In this document: piece after piece, positions 48,167 through 58,659 of the stretch
Numbering within the stretch: position 1 is the first letter of the stretch
How the letters are laid out: the number at the start of each line of letters is the position of its first letter
Origin: Takakia lepidozioides
Taxonomy: Eukaryota; Streptophyta; Takakiopsida; Takakiales; Takakiaceae
Assembly (NCBI GenBank): GCA_030704615.1
Contig: CM060731.1
Location: 32,240,001 to 32,304,000 of the forward strand
Reading direction: 5' to 3'
Length of the DNA: 64,000 nt
Program-made: the position numbers and the translations under genes
The notes under the pieces: generated by a model
Databases searched by the model: none
What the model was told of the DNA's origin: nothing
Seen by the model: only the letters and a program-made list of their open reading frames with translations

Positions 48167-48941
48167 TCACAGCAGGTTCACATCTTCCACAGTCTTCTCA
48201 GGTTCAGCCCCTATAGCCTGCTTTGGTGACTGGAGCTCTGTTGCTTGTTCTTTTTTTGAGGTATCCCCAGCATTCATGTTCCCAATTCGGCTCATGTCCA
48301 ATCGGGTTTGGTAATGAAATGTAACTTTCAGTTGGACTCCAAGCACATTATGCATTTTTAACTCATTATACTTTTCAGTCAGTTTAGCAGTATCCATTTC
48401 GGCGACCACCAATTGTCTGCGTGTTTTCATTTCAAATTGCTCCCTAGACTTCTTATCAATATGAGGTGATCGCAACACAGTGAATAAGACTCGGTTCGAA
48501 GGCAATCCAACCTTTCGCGTCTTCAGCAGACGCCCTGCCCTTATTTTCTCAAACGACTTCAGATTGATGTACATCTTGGCAGTTGGGCGAGAGCTAATAC
48601 TGTCAGCTGTCTTCCCTTGCAGATCCTGCACACTCACCTGTACAGTTTCAGTACAACACAAACAATGCTAATTACAAGACAACAGCACATATCAAAAACA
48701 CACTCGTAGCTCAATGACAGATCGTGAAGAGACAACACATACCAAATACAAATTGACATAAAAAGGTCACCCTCTTCTGATCCAATTCTCCACTCACCTT
48801 CTCCCCTTGAGTTTCAGCTGGATGTCCTTTCTGTGGAGAATTGCGTCTCAACCCATCCGGTATGAGAGCCTTTAACCCAGGCTTTCCAGCATCAATGCTG
48901 ACACTTTTCCTCACTGCCCCGAGCAGATTTCTGTGGGCCAT
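48167..48941 (-). CDS. Mitochondrial small-subunit ribosomal protein uS10m, nuclear-encoded
   Basis: Two exons: 48941-48798 (48 codons) and 48637-48167, joined in phase 0, giving 204 residues. Exon 1 (MAHRNLLGAVRKSVSIDAGK...) is basic and lacks acidic residues at its start, as expected of a mitochondrial presequence. Exon 2 carries the uS10 core in its plant mitochondrial form: MYINLKSFEKIRAG, KVGLPSNRVLFTVLRSPHID, KKSREQFEMKTRRQLV, QLKVTFHYQTRLD. A roughly 40-residue acidic tail follows. In many plants rps10 is mitochondrial; here it has moved to the nucleus, with the targeting sequence on its own exon. The plastid form of S10 differs in the loop region, so I favour mitochondria. No damage is seen. 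Confidence 0.88.
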
Positions 48942-49095
48942 GGGGATCTAACGCCTGCACACAAGCCCTTCAAATCCTCAAATAAAACCTCAATCGTTAG
49001 CTTCACGAGGCCATACAAACGCAGGCATCTCTCCTGTATCTGGCTTCCCCTCTACAGCTCGCAACAGAGCTTCCCATGGCTTCTTCACAACCCTG

Positions 49096-49104
49096 AACCC
49101 TAAA
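49096..49104 (+). promoter_or_regulatory. Telo-box upstream of uS10m
   Basis: AACCCTAAA lies 155 bases upstream of the uS10m start codon, a typical site for this ribosomal-protein gene element. Confidence 0.45.
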
Positions 49105-49384
49105 CAGCCTGTTGCTACTAATTTTCATTTTTCTTTTTATCTTTTTCTTTTTTTCTTTTTTTGTGAACAGGGTTTATTGGCCCTGCCTTCTCAAGGCAGG
49201 ACTACGCAAGGGGTTCAGCCCCGCTTTTGACGCTTTACCCTTTTCTTTTCTTTTTTCTTCGATTTACTCTTCCAATTCGATCGAGACAGTTGCCACCAAA
49301 ATATTCTGTCCATATTTCTAATGAATGACATCCCCTGGATGAGCAGTTTCATGGTCTTTAGGTCTGGAGTTCAACTTGTTGTGC

Positions 49385-49445
49385 ATGCTTATGAGAATAT
49401 TACCCTGCGTGCCACCTGGGTGATTCTGGGCTCAAATCCTGTTAC
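49385..49445 (+). mobile_element. Decayed tRNA-derived SINE head
   Basis: GGCTCAAATCC at 49429 is a near-perfect B box, preceded by GCCACCTGGGTGATTCTG, which is shared with the inverted copy at 49690-49775. The A box is degraded. Confidence 0.5.
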
Positions 49446-49689
49446 CGCGAAATTTATTGTGTGATCTTCCAGATTTTTATTATCTATTCATAAGTACTAG
49501 GAGCTATGCATTCCATCTCCAACCATTCAAGTGGTGAAGGGCTTGCATGAATTGCATGCATTTATTTTCTTTAAGGGAAACTCCTGGGAGCAAGAGCTCA
49601 CAAATCAGGCCCCTTGATAGTGAGAGGAGAAAATAACCTCTTTCACAGAAACATGCCATAGAGGCTGAGAAATGGGATAGGAAGAAGAG

Positions 49690-49775
49690 TATACCACACC
49701 CATCAAGTAGCAAGATATGACCCCAGAATCATCTAGGTGGCTCTCAGTGCATTAACCAACCAAGCTACTGACTGT
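49690..49775 (-). mobile_element. tRNA-derived SINE head, inverted
   Basis: On the minus strand an A box TAGCTTGGTTGG starts at 49767 and a B-box remnant GGGTCATATC at 49723, again 44 bases apart. GCCACCTAGATGATTCTGGG between them matches the copy at 49385-49445. The two copies are about 300 bases apart and face each other. Confidence 0.6.
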
Positions 49776-51062
49776 TAGTGCAAAATTTTGTCTTAAGTTT
49801 ATTATTATGTTCAAACTCCCCTTAAGTTTCTGAGCCATGGAGTGCTAAAGTCCCAGCTCGAAGGCAGCGCAGGGGATTGAACCCCCCACCACACTTATCG
49901 CGGATCCGAAGATAGTGTCAGAGTGGGGAAACTTGAGAGTGTGAAGAAGATCGATTAGAGCTTTGATTCTGCGCTCGGTTTTGAAAGAGGACGGAAAATC
50001 GTGAAGGTATGGTCATCGTCTCCCTCCTCAGATCCGTTTGTTTTTTGCCATCATATCCCTGCATTCTTCCGCAGGCATTTGGTTGGAATGCTACCCTGAG
50101 ATTAGTACAGTGGCCTCTTCTTTTCACTCTGGATCTGTCTATCTTGTTGCTGTTCATACTGATATATTTGAACGGGCTTTTGAACGGGATATGGGTTTAA
50201 CAATTGCCAATCACTACGTAGGGTAAATTCTCCCTCCGTGAGCCCTCTGTGGTGATCTCTTCATCTCAAGGAATGTGTTCAGCTGTTGTGTCCACATTTC
50301 TGGCTTTGGCGACATCATCTCTGTGGCAGCTGCGTGAGGCTGTTCATCTTCTGGCGACACTTAGCCAAAGAAAATTGTCCACCGGGTGAATCATGGGTTT
50401 AACAATTGCCAACACTACTTAGGCTAATTTCTTGATCTGGGACTTCTCTATGGTAATCTCTTCATCTGAAGGAATTTGTTCAGCTGTAGTGTACCTTTTC
50501 TGGCTCTGGCGACATCATCTCTCTGGCAGCTTACTTGCATGAGGCTCTTCATCTTCAGGGGACACGTAGCCAACGAAAATTCTCCACCATTCAGTATACT
50601 CATAGACATCAAACTGACCCTCAAACATCGAACATCACTTGAGAATGGTCTAGTGAGGAATTAGTGAAAATGCTGTGAGAGGGACTGACGGTGCCGATAG
50701 CCAGATGTGATTGGGAGCTACCTGAATCTCAGAGTATTTTGGCTTTATCTGGTGTTAGAAGTTGCTGTGGTTTTTGTCTTTCAGTGTCAGCCTCTGTGTT
50801 GAGATGAGTTTGCAGGAGTGTTGGGGCATGCGGAAGACAGCCAGTGTCAGAAAGAATGGAAACTTGAATAGGTACTGCTGGGAGGATTTTAGTTGAAACA
50901 GATAGAAGTGGTACACTTTACTTTTCAAAGTAGGCGACTGCAGTAGTTTGGTAATCCTGGTCACAGGGAGCAAGGAGCTCATCCTTTTTCTTTGAAGTGT
51001 CCAAGAGCTCAATATGAATTTTATTGTAGTGGTTTATAACACCAGGTTTCAAGTCATGCAGG
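49776..51062. other. Upstream region of the DYW-PPR gene
   Basis: Apart from the tandem duplication, no gene or clear TATA box could be identified. Similarity to the PPR N-terminal pseudogene begins just before the start codon. Confidence 0.4.
50191..50592 (+). repeat. Tandem duplication, 2 x about 200 bp
   Basis: ATGGGTTTAACAATTGCCAA begins both units (50191 and 50393). They stay aligned for about 200 bases (GGCGACATCATCTCT, CATGAGGCT/CGTGAGGCT, TTCATCTTC) with perhaps 20% divergence. The pair lies 470-870 bases upstream of the DYW-PPR start codon. Confidence 0.85.
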
Positions 51063-53663
51063 ATGGCAGGGTTGCACCAGACACAGCTGTTTGATGGACA
51101 ACAGATCGGTGGCAGAGGTGGTACCACTGCAACCATGACTACTTTTGTCGGACCTCTTACTGGGGCCCAGAGTAGCACCCCAGTTTTCAAGACTGCTTCT
51201 GAAATAGGACGAAGAGAGGGAGTCAACAATAACTCTGGAGACACTTGCAGGGATGTGTGGGCCCTATGTAAGGCAGGAGGACTGAAAGAGGCGCTGCACA
51301 TTTTGAACCAACAAGGCATTCTTGCAGATTCCAATACTTATATTGGTCTTTTGCAGGAGTGCACCAACATGAAAGACCTAGCACAGGGGAAGCAGGTTCA
51401 TGCCCACATTATCCAAAACAGATTCAAGCCAAATATATTTCTGCTCAACACCCTTGTAAACATGTATGCCAAGTGCGGGAGTGTGGTGGATGCACGCCAA
51501 GTGTTTGACAAAATGCCTGCACGAACTCTGTCGACATGGAACATAATGATAAAGGGATATGCCAAGCATGGGTTTGGTAGGGAAGCTTTCAAGATCTATG
51601 AGCGAATGCAACAGGAATGCATGACACCCAATAGGATCACATTCATTTGCGTTCTCAATGCGTGCACCAGCCTAAGAGCCCTGGAGAAGGGCAAGCAGGT
51701 ACATGCTGATATCATAAAAGCTGGAATTCCGTCATATATAAATTTGGAGAATACGCTTGCTGACATGTATGCCAAATGTGGGAGCATAGAGGATGCACGT
51801 CAAGTGTTCAACAATATGGCTAAACGAGATGTGGTCTCATGGAATGCCATGATTGCAGGATATGCTCAGCATGGGTGGGGTGGGGAGGCTCTGGAGACCT
51901 ACGAGCAAATGCAACAAGAAGGGGTGATGCCCAACAGGGTCACATTCATTTGTGTTCTCAATGCATGTGCCAGTCTAGGAACTCTGGAAAAGGGTAGAGA
52001 GGTCCATGCTGACATCATGAAAGCTGGAATTCCGCCATATATTAATCTGGAGAATGCCCTTGTCGACATGTATGCCAAATGCGGGAGTATGAAGGAGGCG
52101 CATCAAGTGTTTGACAAAATGGCTCAGCGAGATGTGGTTTCATGGACTATAATTATGGCAGGGTATGCCAAAAACAACCAAGCTGAAGAGGCTTTCAAAA
52201 TATATATGAAAATGCGAGGCGAAGGGGTGATGCCTGACAGGGTCATGTTCATTTGTGTTCTCAATGCGTGTGCCAGCCTAGGAGCCCTGGAAAAGGGCAA
52301 AGTGGTCCATGCAGACATTATTAAAGCTGGAGTTGCTTCGTATCTGAACTTGGAGACCGCCCTTGTTGATATGTATGCCAAATGTGGGAGCATAAACGAT
52401 GCACGTGAAGTGTTTGACAATATGGCTAAACGAAATTGTGTCACATGGAATGCCATGATTACAGGATATGCTCAGCAAGGTTGTTGTAGGGAGGCTTTCG
52501 AGACATATATGCAAATGCAACAGGAAGGGGTGACGCCTGACAGGGTTACATTCATTTGTGTTCTCAATGCATGTGCAAGCCTAGGTGCCCTAGACAAAGG
52601 CAAACAGGTCCATGCTGACATCACTAAATTTGGAATTGCACCGTATGTAAATCTGGACAATACCCTTGTTGACATGTATGCCAAATGTGGTAGTGTAAAG
52701 GATGCACAGCAAGTGTTCGACAAGATGGCTGAACGGAATGTGATCTCGTGGAGTGCAATGATTGCAGGTTATGCTCAGCATGGGTTTGGTAGAGAGGCCC
52801 TGCAACTATTTGAACAAATGCAAAAGCAAGGCTTGACGCCGGACAGTATCACCTTTATATCTGTTCTCTCTGCATGTAGTCATGTAGGCCTAGTGGAGGA
52901 AGCCCATCATTACTTTGATTCCATAAGTCAAGTTCATGGCCTCACTCCTACACTCGAGCATTTTGGCTGCATGGTCGACCTTCTTGGCCGTGCAGGACGA
53001 TTGGATGAGGCAGAGGACTTCATCAACAAAATGCCAGTGAAACCAGATGCTGGCGTGTGGACCGCCTTGCTTGGTGCCTGCAGAATGCATGGCAATATGG
53101 AGGTAGGAGAACGTGTGGCAAAAAGCATGGTCGCTAATGATCCACAGGATTCTGCTGCTTATGTGCTGCTATCGAATATTTATGCTGCGACTGGCAGGTG
53201 GGACGATAAAGCAAATGTGAGAAAATTGATGGAAGACAGAGGTGTCAAAAAGCAGGCAGGGTGCAGTTGCATTGAGGTTGGCAACCAGGTGCATACATTT
53301 GTTGCAGAAGACAAATTGCATCCACAAATTAAGGAAATTCATGCCGAGCTGGAGAAATTGTCTGCACAGATGAAGGAGGAAGGGTATGTGCCTGACACAC
53401 ACTTCATATTGCATGATGTAGAGGAGGAGCAAAAGGAATTTTCTCTTTGCTACCACAGTGAGAAGCTGGCCATTGTTTTTGGGCTTATCAGTACCCCACC
53501 TGGAACGCCTATCCGTGTTATCAAGAACCTTCGGGTCTGTGGCAACTGCCATAATGCCACCAAGTTTATCTCTAAGATTGCTGGGCGGGAAGTTATTCTA
53601 CGGGATGCCAACAGGTTCCACCACTTTGAAGATGGTGTGTGTTCTTGTGGGGATTACTGGTGA
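51063..53663 (+). CDS. DYW-type pentatricopeptide repeat RNA-editing factor, 866 residues
   Basis: An intronless, unbroken frame. After about 75 N-terminal residues comes one degenerate unit (LCKAGGLKEALHILNQ), then five near-identical P-L-S triplets of about 101 residues (VTFICVLNACASLGALEKGK, VHADIIKAGI, LVDMYAKCGSI-DA-QVFD, MAKRDVVSWNAMIAGYAQHG), then E/E+ motifs from about residue 610. The C-terminus is a full DYW domain: HSEKLA near residue 797, CGNCH near 826, and RFHHFEDGVCSCGDYW as the last residues. HxE and the paired CxxC-type Cys are the zinc and catalytic ligands of the cytidine deaminase fold. Such proteins bind organelle RNA base by base and edit C to U. No strong presequence is obvious, so mitochondrion or plastid cannot be decided. 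Unusually uniform triplets suggest recent internal duplication. Confidence 0.95.
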   Translation: MAGLHQTQLFDGQQIGGRGGTTATMTTFVGPLTGAQSSTPVFKTASEIGRREGVNNNSGDTCRDVWALCKAGGLKEALHILNQQGILADSNTYIGLLQECTNMKDLAQGKQVHAHIIQNRFKPNIFLLNTLVNMYAKCGSVVDARQVFDKMPARTLSTWNIMIKGYAKHGFGREAFKIYERMQQECMTPNRITFICVLNACTSLRALEKGKQVHADIIKAGIPSYINLENTLADMYAKCGSIEDARQVFNNMAKRDVVSWNAMIAGYAQHGWGGEALETYEQMQQEGVMPNRVTFICVLNACASLGTLEKGREVHADIMKAGIPPYINLENALVDMYAKCGSMKEAHQVFDKMAQRDVVSWTIIMAGYAKNNQAEEAFKIYMKMRGEGVMPDRVMFICVLNACASLGALEKGKVVHADIIKAGVASYLNLETALVDMYAKCGSINDAREVFDNMAKRNCVTWNAMITGYAQQGCCREAFETYMQMQQEGVTPDRVTFICVLNACASLGALDKGKQVHADITKFGIAPYVNLDNTLVDMYAKCGSVKDAQQVFDKMAERNVISWSAMIAGYAQHGFGREALQLFEQMQKQGLTPDSITFISVLSACSHVGLVEEAHHYFDSISQVHGLTPTLEHFGCMVDLLGRAGRLDEAEDFINKMPVKPDAGVWTALLGACRMHGNMEVGERVAKSMVANDPQDSAAYVLLSNIYAATGRWDDKANVRKLMEDRGVKKQAGCSCIEVGNQVHTFVAEDKLHPQIKEIHAELEKLSAQMKEEGYVPDTHFILHDVEEEQKEFSLCYHSEKLAIVFGLISTPPGTPIRVIKNLRVCGNCHNATKFISKIAGREVILRDANRFHHFEDGVCSCGDYW

Positions 53664-54567
53664 AACACACAAGGCGCAGGAAGCCAGTGCCCAGTCATAA
53701 ATTGTCCTGCGTTTGTAAACAAAGAGATCTGAAAAGAAGCACTTCCGTGTTATTAATTGTGATAGTCAGTGCTTCACTTTCTGTGAGCTGCAGACTCTGA
53801 TAGTCATGATTCAAGCATGATCATCCAACTGCAGCTGGAAGTCACCACAAAGCTTTTTGCAGAGGAGTTGTGGACAGTTTCAAGGGAATTGAAAAGATGC
53901 CACAGTCACAGGGGTTGAAAGTTTTTGCACCATGTGAAAACCTCATGGGAAAAACGTGCCCTCCATTTAGTAATTTCCCCCTTTCCCTCTTATGCCGTTG
54001 AGCTCATGGGCTTGTTGAGCTCATGGGCTTGTCAGCGTAATCTGAGACTGCGCATAGCCAGGCAAGTAATTATCTTGTCAGATACTTTTACCAACCACGC
54101 CTATTAAAAAGTTCATTCTTTACTGGGGGTAAAGGCTTGTGAATTGTATTTCACTAATTAGAGAGCTCCTGCCCTCATCATGTAAAATACTGGTTGCAAG
54201 ACTTCACCTAATACAGGAAGTTCTGAGGAAGGGGATCCCCCAAAACATTGAGGAAGACTGGCATTTTTGTTTTATTTTTCTCAAGGGACTCGGGAGCATC
54301 CAGTATCTCAAGACGTGAACTCCTCTTTCTTCTACTCAACAGGAGATGGGTTTCTCGGACTGAGCTCCATACTGTATATCAACATTGTTACCGTCACCAA
54401 ATTGTTTTTCACCTTGCACCCTCTAGTGCAAATTCCATGAGCATTGCTTCATAAATTCAGTTTGGCTAGGAGAGTTGGCTATACATGCCAAAAAGCATGT
54501 ATCATATTGATGATTGTAAACTTCTGGCCTATATGCTGCCTTCCCACCCAATGGCTCTCACCTTTGA
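53664..54567. other. 3' flank of DYW-PPR gene
   Basis: No gene seen. Near 54000 GAGCTCATGGGCTTGT is directly repeated twice, a small tandem repeat. Confidence 0.4.
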
Positions 54568-54645
54568 GGCGTCCTTAAGGTCCTCACCCATGTCATAAAC
54601 TGGAAACAAGTTCAGAGAATTTTAGGCATAACTTTGCTTAGAGGG
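54568..54645 (-). mobile_element. Short internal LINE fragment
   Basis: CACCCATGTCATAAACTGGAAACAAGTTCAG and the following TAACTTTGCTTAG match the LINE (copy at 10370-10430) with about 80% identity. No LINE 3' end is present, so this is an old remnant. Confidence 0.65.
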
Positions 54646-54721
54646 AATGTACTGATTGCGAACATTGGTTTGTCAAATCGCCATCAACCCCATGGGAAAC
54701 TAACTCTCCCAGAGCCGTTTG

Positions 54722-55124
54722 TCAGGTTAGCAACCACCAGGGTTTAGAGAGAGAGTTTACAACATCAGCAGTGAAGAGGACATTCTCTGTAGCCCAGTAT
54801 GGTACAAGAACCTGACCTATCAATGGCTCTTGCTGGAATTGCAAAACCTTGTCATGCCACAAAACAGAAAGGAATGTCCTGAAAACATAGAAAATACAAT
54901 AATATGTACTATGCAGGAGCACAAAAGTCTATTGCCCAATGGCCATATGCTTCAACCCCCTGTTTGCAAGGTGCAACAGACAAATCATGAGTTCTTAATC
55001 CTCTAGCAAGAGCAGACACAGACAAAGACATATTCAAGTGTTCAAAACTATCTAGAGTAGTCCTGCCAGGACTCTGCAGGGCAGCACCATCCCACCATAC
55101 AAATGTCCCTTTACAATCTGTACA
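54722..55124 (-). pseudogene. Unrecognised coding-like segments, broken junction
   Basis: The minus strand encodes GTFVWWDGAALQSPGRTTLD ... LARGLRTHDLSVAPCKQGVE, AYGHWAIDFCAPA (55124-54912), and after a short intron-like gap (GTACAT...TTTTCAG) TFLSVLWHDKVLQFQQEPLI ... VLFTADVVNSLSKPWWLL (54880-54722). The amino-acid make-up looks like a real globular protein. Splicing GT-AG would leave TAG at the junction, so the gene seems damaged, or the true splice sites differ. I do not recognise the family. Confidence 0.4.
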
Positions 55125-55560
55125 CAAGACTGTACAGTAAATTCTCTATTTTTTTCTATATTTTTCTTCTTTTTTTGCGAAAGGTACCATTTTTATCTTT
55201 AAAATGTTGTTCACTCGCCAAAAAAATGAAATTGGTGCTACTCTCTCTCCTGGAAACCCAAGTCCAGTCACTTGCTTCAACATCAAGAATCAATTAGGAT
55301 TTAAAGGTCAACAGTGACAGATTTGAAACAATTCTACATTAATATCTTACAAGATTTCCACATTGCAAACTTGGGATTAAGAGCAAAAGTTAATCGAAGA
55401 TGCTGCAGCCCCCTCAAAGCACTCAAATTGACTGTACAATTGTTATGGCTTTCAAACTCCCTTTCTCCATTTGACACATGCCGTCAACATCACACTTTTG
55501 TGTTACTAACTTGTCTCTTCCTTCCTGTCAATGCACCTGAAGACATCTGTGGTAAGGGGA

Positions 55561-58500
55561 CTATGCTGTTGCCAACCCTTGAATGTAGTTGAGATCCAGA
55601 ACACCTTTGGCTCCCCAGCCTCTCGTACCTTCCGGTACACTGGGTCTAAACTTTTCATACAGGTGGTAGGCCTCGCCCCCAATTTTCTCGGGCTCCACAG
55701 AATTGGCTAAAGTCTCCATTGCAGCTGCACCCATGACAATATGTTGTGATTAAAATGTAGGGCATACCTGCTCTGCTCTCTCTTCTGCCTACTCCTGCAA
55801 GCAAGAGGAACAACCAAGGTTTCTAGAAGAATTTGGATGCCATCCAAAGACCATTTCTTGAGCTCAAGCACCTATACATCTGATGTCAAGACACTATAAC
55901 GACACAATCAACCCACTAACCTGTTTGTCATCATCTCTACACAGGGGCCTGCATGAAAATCTAGGCTAATTATCTACCAGGTGGATCAGAACCCAACCAT
56001 GGAGGAGTTATATCCAGCAAGTAATATAACAACACACAACACAAGACATTGCAGACAAGTATTCACACAGGACTCATGATGACCAACTTCAGTAATTCCA
56101 GTTAAATCCTTCTTTCTCACTTATTAGAAGAGAACTTTTACATTTTTTGGTGGGGAAATATGGAAACTGTGGAATACAAGCTCTGTTCCTGGTCTGCAAG
56201 TCTACTTCTTTGGGACACTTCTGCAAATAGAACACGAATATTAAAAGAATACAGAAACATGGAATTTGCAGATCTGTTACTATTCATACAAGGAAGGAGT
56301 ACGAATTTGGAGCATATGTTAGAAACTGTTGTAGTCTTTCAAGGAACAGTAGCAGCACCTACCTTTTACACGATCAAAATCTGAATGAAATGCTCGCTGG
56401 AGGTAAGCATTCACTGTTGCTGGAGACATTTGCCGGCCATCCTGGACTGCAAGTCGTAACCCCTTGTCTGTGGTCTTCCCATAGAGACTAGAACCAAACA
56501 CCTCAAACTTCTCACCCTCCTTTTTCCGTTTCTTTTTGCTGCTCTCTTCTGAAGGTTCCTCAAACACGCCTAGCCTGCGACCCTTCGAGTGCGCATAGAG
56601 ACCAGATATGGCTTTTCCAAAAGTTAAGCCTTCCTCAAACTTGTAGCCCTCTCTCTCAGCCACAACTGCTACCCATAGAGTGAGTACCGGTGCCCTATTT
56701 ATCCTGATTTCTCCTTCCTGATCACCTCAGAAAAGGTTCAATACACTTCATCAGTTTCTTGAGAAAAATCCAACAGATGATAAGTTACATGCCCCTCTTT
56801 GCATCACCTCGTGAGATCCATTCCTTGAATGTGTGCAATAGACAACTGATATGCAACTGTAACATGCCGTAACTGTCACCCAAATTGAAGTCTTTATGAT
56901 GCAAAAGCTCATTCCCTAATCAATAGATTTCACATCACCAGCTTGTCTTTGTACCAAGCCCTGTGAGTGGAGACCCACAGTAAGATACCCACAGGGCATG
57001 CCAGATGACCCAACTTGAAGCTCATAGGGAGTTAGAAAGCACACCGGGTACACTCTAGCCAAGTGAATGGTTGCGTTTGCCAACAAAGTTATTGAGATGC
57101 TTTGGACCATCACCAGACGAGACAAACCTGCTGAGGAATTTCCTTTTGAACTTCGGTTGCTTCTTCCTCCTTGCTCTCATGGGCTCCCATGCTTGCCTCA
57201 GATTTGTCAGTTCCTTTCTCAGATTTCTCAGTATCGGGGATGGTGAGGGACTTTCGCTTTCTCCCTCTCTTCTTCTGCTCTGAATTGAAAGAACAGCAGT
57301 ATGCACTTTTGAATGAATTCTCAACGATCCTTAGCTAGTTTTTAATTAAAATTTGGATTTGAAGGAGTCAGGTGATTGTCAAAAAGAGAGGGGAAGAAGA
57401 GACACAGAGTGTTCAAGGAGAAAAAAGGAGAGAACAAAATGAAGTTGAACCAGTGACCCCCTGGTTATAATACGGTTGGGGGAAACAGAGAGTAATGCAC
57501 ATGTTAACTTGCCTAGTGCCCATAGATCCCTGGCCAGAGAGAGAGACAGAACGAAGTTCATAGAGTTGTGGGAAGTACCAAGAGAGAGAGCTTGTGTGAT
57601 GGAAAGAAGGGTCACATTTCCCAACCACTACTATCCTTTTACATAGGGAATTCATGAACCACACCTTTCATACTCTCATCAAGGGAACTCTGTCTCTCCC
57701 CGCCAGCCTTGATCCGAGTCCGCATTCTTGAGTTGCCTTTCTTCTCATCTTGAGCAGGTTTCTCCTCTGGCACTGCAAGTCAGTTGTCAAAGCAAGGAAT
57801 CAACGTGAAGTTACAAAGAACACCGACAAGTTGAAATTCCCACCAGAGCTACCAAGCAAGGTTTGGGGTTTCTTGATGCTTCATGTGCTTCTCTTGTAAT
57901 TGTGTCCCATGGGCTGTCTGGACCTCCAAAGGCTTCAGATCATAAAATTTTCTTTATTTCTCGTTACTTTTCTGGTGGGAAGAAACAGGCCAGAACATAC
58001 TTCATCAACTGCAAGCCAAGCTCATAGCCAAGTGTCTTTCTTTAGTGCTATAGTCTGTTAAGCTATATTGACATAAGCTCTTTAGTGGACGTTAAAAATT
58101 TCCTTTCTTTCTTGCGTTCCACTCTCAAAACTGGGCAAAATTATTCGTACCCTAGAGAAATTGATCCAGGAGGTTAAAACAGCTCAAGGGTACACAATAT
58201 CCTCAATTCAATGCCATTGCCACCGTTCGCAGGCTTATATATGCTTAATCAGAAAGTGTCTCTCCGTCTCTCTGGGCCTTCTGCATCTCCACGGACTTCA
58301 TAGCTTTCTTTGTCTCTTTGTTTGTCATGCGTTAAGCTTTTTGGGCATTTTATGCAAGTTAAATAAAAGAACCTCTTTGTCTTCCTCTCTCTCGATGTGC
58401 ATTTGGAATGATTGATACTGACATGTGCAGTACTTGATACAGTTATGGAAGCACATTCTCGATTCAAGGGGAAACGCTGCATCCATCGAAACCCACATTC

Positions 58501-58659
58501 CTATTCTTACATACTTGTAATAATCCGGTGTTTCGACAGCTTGTGACAAGTCTATTTTGAGCAGAAAACGGGGGTATGGAGAAATCTACCAGCTTCATCG
58601 CTTTGTGCCTTTGGAGGTGCGCCTCGAGTAGTCCCTTTGGCTGGGCGTCCACGAGGCAT
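55561..58659 (-). CDS. AT-hook DNA-binding protein, five exons
   Basis: Exons: 58659-58590, 57772-57665, 57279-57128, about 56654-56363, 55724-55561, giving about 261 residues. Exon 1 begins MPRGRPAKGTTRG (RGRP AT-hook core). Exon 3 begins EQKKRGRKRKS, a second hook-like basic patch, followed by Lys/Glu-rich text. Exon 4 carries EGYKFEEGLTFGKAISGLYA and a KKKRKK nuclear-type signal. Exon 5 reads AAMETLANSVEPEKIGGEAY and RPSVPEGTRGWGAKGVLDLN before TAG. This C-terminal pattern recalls a plant family of AT-hook motif proteins (Arabidopsis At1g48610, from memory). It likely binds AT-rich DNA in the nucleus. Phases agree everywhere except that the acceptor of exon 4 is weak; a small exon may be missing there. 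Confidence 0.75.

Noticed and set aside
49690-49775. Functional tRNA gene
   Set aside because: A and B boxes have tRNA spacing but the acceptor and anticodon stems do not pair; a SINE head is more likely.
52124-53552. Minus-strand open frames over the PPR gene
   Set aside because: Mirror the repeat structure of the sense gene; antisense shadows.
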